The position numbers and the translations under genes were made by a program. This document shows, in pieces, positions 33,580 through 42,376 of a DNA stretch of 45,256 nucleotides. Each line of letters begins with the position of its first letter. The stretch's first letter is position 1. This DNA comes from Christensenella hongkongensis (GTDB lineage: Bacteria; Bacillota; Clostridia; Christensenellales; Christensenellaceae), in NCBI RefSeq assembly GCF_000981035.1, contig NZ_LAYJ01000134.1:1-45256 (forward strand), read 5' to 3'. The notes beneath the pieces are model-generated. The model was not told where the DNA came from and searched no databases. It saw only the letters and a program-made list of their open reading frames with translations.

Positions 33580-35028
33580 TTACTCTTCGATGTGCGCGAT
33601 CTTCTTTGCGAGTTCCTTCTTCATTCCCAGGTTGCCCTGACGCGCGATCATGATACGCTGTGCCTGCGGACTTCCCGCACCGTGCATGGACTCTGTACGG
33701 TAGCCGACGGCAGCCGTGCCAAGTGCAAGATTTTCAATCAGGCGCAGGATTCTCAGACGGTTCTCTGTAGAAACGCTCTCCACACCCTTCAGGTATTTCT
33801 CAACATATTTACCGAGCTTCGGATCACGGAAGTCTTTTTCAGACGGAGCCGTAACCATGATACCGCCCGCAATATCTTCAGCAAGCCGTACGATTTCATA
33901 CGGGAAACGCGTTACGTTCTGTTTGCAGACGTTTGCCAGCAGCAGGTCGATGATATAATTGCCGGATTCCGTCTGGTGCCCTTCCGCCGAGCAGGCGATA
34001 CCGCACGCATACAGCGTTTCATTGAGGTGCGTCATCTCAATCAGCTTGTCTTTAATGTGCGAAGCTTTTGCTGCTCCGTTGTAATCAGCCGCAACCGCAG
34101 CCGCGCCAATCAGCACGTCGCCCACGCCGACCTTGCAGCCGCCATAGCTCTGGCGGTGATATCCTGCAAAACGCTCAACCAGCATTCCTGCGAATTCTGT
34201 TTCCCCATTGAGGAAGATGCGGTCGTTTGGAACAAATACGTCGTCAAAGATCGTAAGCGCTTCCACTCCACCAAATTCAGCATTTCCTACATCAAGCTCC
34301 GTGCCTTCCAGTTTGCGCGTATCGCAGGACTGGCGGCCGATGATCATGAAGAGGCCCGGTGCGTCAAGCGGAACCGCAAAAGACACCGCATAATCCTTGT
34401 CCTCCGGTCTCATTGCAACCGTGGGCATTACGATTACCTCATGAGAGTTAAGCATACCTGTCTGGTGCGCTTTTGCGCCGCGCACGACAATTCCGTCCGG
34501 ACGTCTTTCCACCACGCGCAGGTACATATCCGGATCAGGCTGTGCATGGGGAGCCAAAGAGCGGTCGCCCTTCGGATCAGTCATCGCGCCGTCGATCGTC
34601 AGATCGTTATCCTGGCAGTATTTCATAAATTTAACAAAGTTTTCATGGTAATTCGTTCCACAGGCCTTGTCTGTTTCATAAGTCGTGCTGTAAACGGCAT
34701 TGAACGCATCCATACCAACGCAGCGCTGGAAGCACGCAGCCGTCTGCTGTCCCAAGAGCCTCTGCATCTTTACTTTTTTGATCAAATCGTCTGTATTACG
34801 ATGAATGTTTGTGAAGCGGTTGATTTTACGTCCATCCTCAAGCGTTACCGTCATGAGGTCTTCGTACTCAGGCATTTGCGCCAGATCATACGTCATACGA
34901 ACGGAATTGAGCGAAGGACGAAGGATCGGATCATCCACAGGATTCTCGATTTTCTCCCCAAACATATAAACTTCCATTTTGATTTTGCGAATACTTTCAA
35001 TGTATTCTTCGCCAGTCATAAGTGCCAT
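33580..35028 (-). CDS. abfD: 4-hydroxybutyryl-CoA dehydratase / vinylacetyl-CoA isomerase
   Basis: 482 aa. Radical-type flavin/[4Fe-4S] dehydratase converting 4-hydroxybutyryl-CoA to crotonyl-CoA. All cluster ligands of the C. aminobutyricum enzyme are in place: Cys99 and Cys103 (ACFQRCVG), His291 and Cys298 (GYHRQSYGGCKVG). The neighbouring Tyr295 and Lys299 and the catalytic Glu256 (GGVEALT) are also kept. AAAGGA lies 9 nt before the ATG. It is first gene of an operon with the NifU-like, CGGC, abfT and 4hbD genes. It is preceded by a consensus sigma-54 promoter. A 7-bp stem (ATCACTG/CAGTGAT, 35067-35096) lies in its leader. Confidence 0.96.
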   Translation of the reverse strand: MALMTGEEYIESIRKIKMEVYMFGEKIENPVDDPILRPSLNSVRMTYDLAQMPEYEDLMTVTLEDGRKINRFTNIHRNTDDLIKKVKMQRLLGQQTAACFQRCVGMDAFNAVYSTTYETDKACGTNYHENFVKFMKYCQDNDLTIDGAMTDPKGDRSLAPHAQPDPDMYLRVVERRPDGIVVRGAKAHQTGMLNSHEVIVMPTVAMRPEDKDYAVSFAVPLDAPGLFMIIGRQSCDTRKLEGTELDVGNAEFGGVEALTIFDDVFVPNDRIFLNGETEFAGMLVERFAGYHRQSYGGCKVGVGDVLIGAAAVAADYNGAAKASHIKDKLIEMTHLNETLYACGIACSAEGHQTESGNYIIDLLLANVCKQNVTRFPYEIVRLAEDIAGGIMVTAPSEKDFRDPKLGKYVEKYLKGVESVSTENRLRILRLIENLALGTAAVGYRTESMHGAGSPQAQRIMIARQGNLGMKKELAKKIAHIEE

Positions 35029-35126
35029 AATACTTTTCCTTTCTAATTATGAGCTTGTTTTTCCCAATCACTGCTTTCTCACCGCAAAACAGTGATCTCC
35101 CCTTTATATACCTTCAATTTTATATA

Positions 35127-35142
35127 TGCAAATAACGTGCCA
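35127..35142 (-). promoter_or_regulatory. Sigma-54 (-24/-12) promoter of the abfD operon
   Basis: On the minus strand TGGCACG-TTAT-TTGCA matches the consensus TGGCACG-N4-TTGCW at every defined position. Transcription should begin near 35116, giving a leader of about 88 nt. rpoN and an AAA+ activator are encoded in the same window. Confidence 0.85.
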
Positions 35143-35310
35143 TCCATATAAAAATATAGCATATTTTTCAAAAAAAAGCACTCTTTTTTGAAATTTAATC
35201 ACTTTTTCTGTGTAATCTCAAAATAAGAATGCTATTTTGTGAAAATCAAACCTTGGTTTACATCGATATTCCACCACAATAAAAATTGTAATACCAATTT
35301 TCCCTTCGAT

Positions 35311-35328
35311 CGTTGCAAAATCGCAACG
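35311..35328. promoter_or_regulatory. Enhancer-like palindrome upstream of the abfD promoter
   Basis: CGTTGCAAAATCGCAACG is a palindrome with 6-bp arms, about 170 bp upstream of the -24 box. This is the usual distance for an activator binding site at sigma-54 promoters. The half-site TTGCAACG recurs at 35411-35418 and 35429-35436. Confidence 0.55.
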
Positions 35329-35332
35329 CTCA

Positions 35333-35350
35333 TTGTTTATTTTTTAACAA
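35333..35350. promoter_or_regulatory. Rex-like operator in the abfD upstream region
   Basis: TTGTTTATTTTTTAACAA matches the clostridial Rex consensus TTGTTAA-N4-TTAACAA at 13 of 14 positions. It lies next to the enhancer palindrome, about 190 bp upstream of the -24/-12 promoter, so NADH level may modulate activation. Confidence 0.5.
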
Positions 35351-35422
35351 TTTTTTCATTTACTTCTTGAAATAGGGTAAAATTTAAATCTTTTCTATTT
35401 CGTTTCATTTTTGCAACGCGTT

Positions 35423-36859
<1,437 letters not shown>

Positions 36860-36875
36860 AAAAACCTTCCAAAAT

Positions 36876-37544
36876 TCAAGGCAGACGGTAGACCATGCAG
36901 GGATGTCCGCCGGTATTATAGTCGATATCGCCAATCACGCGCCCCGCGTCCGTGAGCCGTTTCAGGTAACGTCTTACTGTTACTGTAGAAAGCCCCAGGC
37001 GCTGCGCAAACTCCTTCACTGTGAAATCATGCCCCGCTTTCTCACGAAAGCACTCCATAATTTTCTTTTCCGTTTCATTCTTAGCGCCGCCCTGCGAATA
37101 GGACAGCGACGCGTCCTTGGCGTGGAACAAATGATCGATCGTCTCCTGATCCACCGTACGAAGGCCGCTTACGGTTTGCTTATAGTCGATATATTTATCC
37201 AGAGCCTGCTGAAACCGGTTATAGGAAAAGGGCTTCACCAGATAATCAACTGCGCCAAGATGCAGCGAAGAAACGAGCGCATCGGTTTTTTTTGCAGCAG
37301 TGACCATAATAACGTCCACCTGTATTCTATTCCTTAGGATATCTTTCAAAAGCTCGATTCCATTATATTCAGGCAGGCAAATATCGAGGATCATGAGGTC
37401 CGCTCCTTTTTCCGCCAGAAAATCAAGCGCGTCACGCCCGCACTGGAATTCACCGACGACACGAAAGCGTCCGTCGCGTTCCACATATTCCCGATTGATA
37501 TAGGACACCATCGGATCGTTATCCACGATAATCACCTGATACAT
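36876..37544 (-). CDS. CitB/DcuR-family response regulator
   Basis: 222 aa. The receiver is intact: Asp8/Asp10, phospho-acceptor Asp54 (MILDICLPEYNG), the VTAA switch residue and Lys in YLVKPF. The C-terminal winged helix (VKEFAQRLGLSTVTVRRYLKRL) belongs to the family that controls C4-dicarboxylate and citrate use, which fits a succinate/fumarate locus. No cognate histidine kinase is in the window. The ATG at 37544 has AGGAGA 10 nt upstream; the frame continues to 37595 without support. It is probably co-transcribed with the sigma-54 activator. Confidence 0.9.
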   Translation of the reverse strand: MYQVIIVDNDPMVSYINREYVERDGRFRVVGEFQCGRDALDFLAEKGADLMILDICLPEYNGIELLKDILRNRIQVDVIMVTAAKKTDALVSSLHLGAVDYLVKPFSYNRFQQALDKYIDYKQTVSGLRTVDQETIDHLFHAKDASLSYSQGGAKNETEKKIMECFREKAGHDFTVKEFAQRLGLSTVTVRRYLKRLTDAGRVIGDIDYNTGGHPCMVYRLP

Positions 37545-37606
37545 ATGCTTTTGCTCTCCTGATTTCATTGTAAGAGATTTCACAATCCATGTCAACCAAG
37601 CGATAT

Positions 37607-38878
37607 TCAGCTATCCATAATCTCCTTTGCTTTCGGCATGACCGGCTGTTTTTCAGAAAAGCGTTTTAGCGTCCTCCTTGCGGCAAACGCAATCAGCAGG
37701 CTTGCGATGCCCGCCACCCCCACGACCACCGCCGGGTTAAGTCCATCGATTCCAAAGAGGAATCCATACATTGCCTGCCCAAGCGGATAAGCGCAGGTAC
37801 AAAACATTGTCACGAATGCCATTACTTTTCCAAGCATCTCATTGGGTGTTACTTTTTGAATAAATGTCTGCGCGATCACCGTAAAAAGTGTTGTGCAACA
37901 CAGACAAACCACCACCGTCACAAGAATCACGCCATAGGAAGCAAACGGCGTGCCATTCCCCATAACCGCAAGCCCCAACGGCGCCAGGCACAGCGTAGCG
38001 CCAAATAGAAACTTACTGGAACCGCTGAATCGAACCTTCTTCGTCACAGCGCCTGCAAGAAGGCCTCCCATGATGGATCCAACGGCCATTGCCCCTTCCA
38101 CAAAACCGTAAAGTTGGCTGCTAAGCCCCAGAAATATCCTGACGAGATATGGCAGCCCTACGGTAAACATTGCCGCCATAAACAGGTTGAGCGCCGCTGT
38201 AAGCAGTAACAATTTGAGCATGGACGGATTTTCGTGCAGCAAAAAACGCATTGCGCTACCTGCGTCGCTTTTGATCATTTTAAAAATTCCCTGCTTCCTT
38301 TCGCGCCGTACAAAAGGGATGTGCAAAAATAATTCCATCGTCGCCGATGCAAAAAAGCATCCAAACCCAACAATAAGGATTGGCCACAAGCCGAAGAAAC
38401 CATATAAAAATCCTCCGATGATAGGCCCTAACAGATTTGCAAGCGCATTGACCTGAATGACCATGCCATTGGCCCGGACAAGATTTTCTCCCTGTGCGAG
38501 CAATGGAACGCTGGCTTGTACGGCAGGCTGGTAAAATGATTGTATAATCATTAGTACGAACATCAGCACCGCAACCACAGTTATGCCTCCCGCCTGAATC
38601 AAAATTCCAAAGATTCCGATCGTAAGGGCTGTAATATAATCCAGCGCCACCATAATCCACTTGCGGCTTACGCGGTCTGCCAAAATGCCTCCAAAAGGCG
38701 CTCCCACGACCATTGGTATCATTGAAATTGCAAGTATCATCCCAAAAACAGACGACGAGCCCGTTTGATCCAGTACATACAGCGAAAGCGCAAAGCGCAT
38801 GACCGCGTTCCCAAATAAGGACATTATCTGCCCCACTATCATGATTGTAAAATCCCTGTTAAACAATTTATATCCCAT
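37607..38878 (-). CDS. MFS transporter, probable drug/metabolite exporter
   Basis: 423 aa with about 12 predicted membrane helices and the loop 2-3 signature GGILADRVSRKW. It resembles the MFS_3 / enterobactin-exporter-like group. It is likely a proton-driven efflux pump; substrate unknown. A TetR-type operator lies directly upstream and a tetR gene is next, the usual layout for an inducible efflux system. A ribosome site (AGGAAGGA) lies about 13 nt before the ATG. The end is 62 nt from the response regulator start, so read-through into that gene is possible. Confidence 0.9.
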   Translation of the reverse strand: MGYKLFNRDFTIMIVGQIMSLFGNAVMRFALSLYVLDQTGSSSVFGMILAISMIPMVVGAPFGGILADRVSRKWIMVALDYITALTIGIFGILIQAGGITVVAVLMFVLMIIQSFYQPAVQASVPLLAQGENLVRANGMVIQVNALANLLGPIIGGFLYGFFGLWPILIVGFGCFFASATMELFLHIPFVRRERKQGIFKMIKSDAGSAMRFLLHENPSMLKLLLLTAALNLFMAAMFTVGLPYLVRIFLGLSSQLYGFVEGAMAVGSIMGGLLAGAVTKKVRFSGSSKFLFGATLCLAPLGLAVMGNGTPFASYGVILVTVVVCLCCTTLFTVIAQTFIQKVTPNEMLGKVMAFVTMFCTCAYPLGQAMYGFLFGIDGLNPAVVVGVAGIASLLIAFAARRTLKRFSEKQPVMPKAKEIMDS

Positions 38879-38915
38879 CTTAACTTTTCTGTCCTTCCTC
38901 TGGAAAATATTTTAC

Positions 38916-38936
38916 ATACCTACCGTCGGTATGTAT
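38916..38936. promoter_or_regulatory. TetR-type operator upstream of the MFS gene
   Basis: Half-sites ATACCTAC and GTATGTAT are separated by CGTCG; one arm has a single mismatch. It has the same spacing and right arm as the operator before tetR. Confidence 0.65.
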
Positions 38937-38955
38937 TTTTGCAAAAAAATGCTGT

Positions 38956-39612
38956 TTATTCTATGTCTTTCCCTTGGACAACAGCATCATAATAATGCCC
39001 ACAAACCGCGGCTACTTCTTCATCTATCACCGGCAGCCCTATCTTATCCGTAAGCTCCTTTATGAAAGACACGCGGCTCATAAATTCTTCCCTGCTCCAG
39101 CTAAACAGCGCCGGATTTGCCCATATATTCGTAAGCAGCATGAGCAATTCAGCCGCTTCCGCAGGTTTTGATACCTCCATAGAACCATCCTTGTTTCCCT
39201 CTTCGATCAACCGCGCGACAATCGGCCCTGTTTCAAATAAGGATTCACGCAGCTGCGCGACAACAATACGCGGATTTTCAAGCATTGGCAACAGCAATGC
39301 CCTGTCCATTTTCAGCTTTGTCTTATTCCCAAGAGAATCAAAAAACACCCGTTGGAGTTTTTGCAGCCCGTTCAGGCTTTTATCCTTCTTTACGCGCTCA
39401 AACCATTCGTTATCGTCATAAAAATCGCTGCATATCCGGTTGAATATTTCTTCCTTGCTCTGAAAATGGTGATAGACCGCGCCCTTTGACATTCCAAGCT
39501 CGCTTACGATGTCCTGAATGGATGTTTGGTCGTAACCTTTTTCAAGAAACAATCGGCCTGCAATTTCCAATATTTTCTGCACGGTTTCTTCCGGATATTT
39601 GTTTCGTGCCAT
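38956..39612 (-). CDS. TetR/AcrR-family transcriptional repressor
   Basis: 218 aa. The N-terminal TetR helix-turn-helix is clear (ILEIAGRLFLEKGYDQTSIQDIVSELGMSKGAVYHHFQSKEE). The C-terminal ligand domain is divergent, as is usual. It probably represses itself and the MFS exporter through the two matching operators. The ATG at 39612 has AAAGGGA at about 7 nt; upstream in-frame codons overlap the promoter and are unlikely starts. Confidence 0.93.
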   Translation of the reverse strand: MARNKYPEETVQKILEIAGRLFLEKGYDQTSIQDIVSELGMSKGAVYHHFQSKEEIFNRICSDFYDDNEWFERVKKDKSLNGLQKLQRVFFDSLGNKTKLKMDRALLLPMLENPRIVVAQLRESLFETGPIVARLIEEGNKDGSMEVSKPAEAAELLMLLTNIWANPALFSWSREEFMSRVSFIKELTDKIGLPVIDEEVAAVCGHYYDAVVQGKDIE

Positions 39613-39628
39613 TTTGATTCCCTTTCGA

Positions 39629-39649
39629 ATACATACCAATAGTATGTAT
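39629..39649. promoter_or_regulatory. TetR-type operator at the tetR transcription start
   Basis: Perfect half-sites ATACATAC and GTATGTAT with the spacer CAATA. It covers the expected transcription start of tetR, a standard autorepression position. Confidence 0.7.
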
Positions 39650-39651
39650 GA

Positions 39652-39680
39652 ATTGTAAATCTTATTTACCGCTTTGTCAA
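39652..39680 (-). promoter_or_regulatory. Sigma-A promoter of tetR
   Basis: On the minus strand TTGACA (39680-39675), a 17-nt spacer and TACAAT (39657-39652). Confidence 0.75.
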
Positions 39681-39706
39681 TCAGCTAAATTGGTTTTGAA
39701 ATAACA

Positions 39707-39731
39707 AAAGCCGTCTTTTTTAAACGGCTTT
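39707..39731 (-). terminator. Terminator of the zinc-ribbon gene
   Basis: AAAGCCGT pairs with ACGGCTTT; on the minus strand a short T-run follows. It lies 17 nt past the stop at 39748. Confidence 0.7.
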
Positions 39732-39747
39732 CCAGGATATCTTCCGA

Positions 39748-39903
39748 TCAATACTTATTTTCTTTCTTTTCCTCTTTTACATCTCCATCAGGCCAGACAT
39801 ATATGACTGCATTACACTTTGGACAAATATATACCCTTGTGGAATTTGATGCCTGTTTCGATTTACGCTCATACATCTGCGAGCCGCAATGCTTACATTC
39901 CAT
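39748..39903 (-). CDS. 51-aa zinc-ribbon protein
   Basis: A short gene coding for MECKHCGSQMYERKS..., with two CxxC pairs (CKHC and CPKC) 21 residues apart, the typical zinc-ribbon layout. The C-terminus is Lys/Glu-rich. GGAGG lies 7 nt before the ATG, and an extended -10 box TGGTATAAT (minus strand, 39927-39922 for TATAAT) is just upstream. A terminator follows, so the unit is complete and monocistronic. Function is unknown. Confidence 0.8.
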   Translation of the reverse strand: MECKHCGSQMYERKSKQASNSTRVYICPKCNAVIYVWPDGDVKEEKKENKY

Positions 39904-40153
39904 ACTCTAACCTCCAAAGTAATTATACCACATTTGCCTGCCAAAAAAGAGTTTTTTGTAAATTAATGCTTACTTTTGATCGTAACGTTCGCACTTCGCC
40001 AGAAAATAAAGCAGATTATTTACGATTTTTCCTATCCTGATTCTGTGCGCATTTTGCCTTTACATTGTTTTATGCTTCAGTGCTCGTTTATATATAATCA
40101 ATAATATTGAGAACGACAGGTATTTTATGTTCGAATACCGGGGAGGACAAACG

Positions 40154-42376
40154 ATGAAACAAAATAATTTTCACAAAAAGCATATCAATAAATGGTTGAT
40201 ATTTGTTTTGTGTATGGCTTTTACGCTCCAACTTTTTGCGGTTCCAATGCTGGCTCTGGCCGAAAATATGGAGAATGCCCCAGGACAGGAAACACCGGCT
40301 GCCGGCGAAGTTTTGCCGGAACCGTCGGCAAGTGCTTCGAGCGGCGCAAATGACAGTCCCACTCCAAGCGGCGATGCCATTTTACCATCTGATAACAACG
40401 GGGAAAGCAATCCTGCTGGAGCGGCTGAAACGCCGGAAGCATCACAATCCCCAGCGCCAACTGAAACGAACGGCACAGTGCCTTCCGGCCAGCCACGGGA
40501 TATAAAAACTGTTTTTGAGCAATTAGCTTCACAGGGCATAGAAGCATACAGCAACCCTGCAACTCATACAGTTCTTTCTGATCTGAAAGTTTCTTTTTTG
40601 TCCGCAGACCTGAAAACTGTTTTGGAAGGCGAAAATATATCGCCCGATTCAATCGTGCGGTTTACTTTTGACGTAACCATTCCTGCGGAAATAGCAACAC
40701 AGCTCATATCCGGTGATTATTATAGTTTTCACTTGCCGGATACCCTCAGCCCCATCGTCAAAACGGTTCCAATACAGCAATCACAGACTGGCGTTAGCTT
40801 AGGGAACGCGGATATATTACAGAATGGTACTGTCAGGATAACGGCTGGAGATTATTTTGCCCATGCCGAGAATACTGCTGTTGTTGGAACCTTCTCCTTT
40901 GACGCCGCTTTTAATATGGATCAGATCGCATTGAGTACTCCATTTGAGATTAGCATTGGCGGTGAAAATTTTGCTCCCGTCCCTGTTTTGATCGCCGACA
41001 CTTCAAATGAGGAAAGTGCCTCGCAGGAGGATTATCCTGTTATCGTTCCAATGGCGGCCCCAATAGGAACCGACATCAAAAATTATTTCACAACGACGCC
41101 CGCTACGATCATATCCGGAATGCACCTGAGCTATACCGATGCCCAAGGAAATCCCATGCCCGACGGGACAGCAAATATTAATTCACAGATCAAATTTAAT
41201 TTTGACCTGGCAATTCCAAACGATGTGACGCCCAAAATAAAAGCGGGCGATTACTATACGATAGAACTGCCAGATAACGTAAAGATTAAAACAGGCCTTT
41301 ACAACCAGCCAATGATTGATCCTGTAAGCGGCAAAACATATGCCAATTTTTCGGTCAATACCGATGGCACTGTTACCATCACTTTTACAGACGCGATTAG
41401 TACGTTGCGCGATGTAACAGGTCAAATTAATTTTAACGGAGCCTTCAACAGCCTGAATGTCACAGAGCCTGGCGATACCGATATCAGCATCCCAAGCGAA
41501 ACAAACGTATCTTCCAGCGTGACGTTAAAGCCTCTTGTTGGAAGCGCCATCGAAAAAAAAGGCTCATTTGATAAAACGCGCAACCCTGATTCCATAACAT
41601 GGGATGTTATCATCAATAAAAATATGGACTCTTTGGACAATGCAAAGGTTGCAGATACGCTTCCCCCCGGACTGATCTATTCTGCAACGACGGTAGAGGT
41701 CCTGCCCGTTAACCTTGACGTATATGGAAATATTACGTCTTATGGCGCACCGCTCACCTCAGGCTATACAGTGAGTGATACAACCACGAAAAACGATACG
41801 GTTACCTTTGACGCGCCTATCAAAACTGCATACTGCATCCGTTATACTACGCCAATCGATAAAAGTGTTGTTGCGCCGCTCGGTGAAAATAAACTTTTTG
41901 AAAACAATGCTACGCTGGACTGGTCTGGAAATACAACTCCCCTGTCCGCACAGGCGACTCTCAGGGCAAATTACGACAGCTACCTCAAAAAAATGTCAAC
42001 AGGATATTCTCCCCAAACGCAAACTGTAAAATGGATGATCCAGTACAATTATGCGGGTAACACGATCCCCGCGGGTACTATGATCGCCGATATTTACAAC
42101 AATATTGGAAACACGGTACCCATGTCTTTCGATCCGGCTACATTGAAAATATATCCTGTTACATTCGACGGGAACGGGAATCCTGTACAGAGTAACCAGC
42201 CGCTTGCGAGCAGTGAATATTCGCTTACGGAAAATGTCGATCCTGGAAACAGATTCGAAATTACATTTACCAACGAGCTCACAGGTGCATACAATATTGT
42301 ATATGAAACCAAAGCAGAGCAAGCCCCGGGTAATATTGTGAATACTGACCAGATGATCGCAAATGCCGCTCAGTGA
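40154..42376 (+). CDS. N-terminal part of a giant SpaA/Cna-type surface adhesin, cut by an in-frame TGA
   Basis: 740 aa. A Sec signal peptide (KWLIFVLCMAFTLQLFAVPMLALA) is followed by a Pro/Ser/Ala-rich low-complexity region (about residues 35-125). Then come three or more beta-sandwich domains like the ligand-binding region of collagen adhesins (TFDVTIPAEIA, NFDLAIPNDVT, SITWDVIINKNMD). The ATG at 40154 has GGGGAGG 7 nt upstream. The frame stops at TGA 42374-42376 but continues open, in the same frame, to 45091. This half has no anchor of its own, so if translation stops the product would be secreted and lost. Confidence 0.85.
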   Translation: MKQNNFHKKHINKWLIFVLCMAFTLQLFAVPMLALAENMENAPGQETPAAGEVLPEPSASASSGANDSPTPSGDAILPSDNNGESNPAGAAETPEASQSPAPTETNGTVPSGQPRDIKTVFEQLASQGIEAYSNPATHTVLSDLKVSFLSADLKTVLEGENISPDSIVRFTFDVTIPAEIATQLISGDYYSFHLPDTLSPIVKTVPIQQSQTGVSLGNADILQNGTVRITAGDYFAHAENTAVVGTFSFDAAFNMDQIALSTPFEISIGGENFAPVPVLIADTSNEESASQEDYPVIVPMAAPIGTDIKNYFTTTPATIISGMHLSYTDAQGNPMPDGTANINSQIKFNFDLAIPNDVTPKIKAGDYYTIELPDNVKIKTGLYNQPMIDPVSGKTYANFSVNTDGTVTITFTDAISTLRDVTGQINFNGAFNSLNVTEPGDTDISIPSETNVSSSVTLKPLVGSAIEKKGSFDKTRNPDSITWDVIINKNMDSLDNAKVADTLPPGLIYSATTVEVLPVNLDVYGNITSYGAPLTSGYTVSDTTTKNDTVTFDAPIKTAYCIRYTTPIDKSVVAPLGENKLFENNATLDWSGNTTPLSAQATLRANYDSYLKKMSTGYSPQTQTVKWMIQYNYAGNTIPAGTMIADIYNNIGNTVPMSFDPATLKIYPVTFDGNGNPVQSNQPLASSEYSLTENVDPGNRFEITFTNELTGAYNIVYETKAEQAPGNIVNTDQMIANAAQ

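Noticed and set aside
33157-35046. A 629-codon open frame on the plus strand, antisense to abfD and the nifU-like gene
   Set aside because: It mirrors the codon phase of two strongly supported genes, has no recognisable domain and no ribosome binding site. It is a shadow frame.
42374-42376. TGA as selenocysteine or a reassigned tryptophan codon
   Set aside because: hdrB and flxC end in TGA, so reassignment is not supported. The site shows no catalytic context for selenocysteine and I see no convincing SECIS hairpin just downstream.
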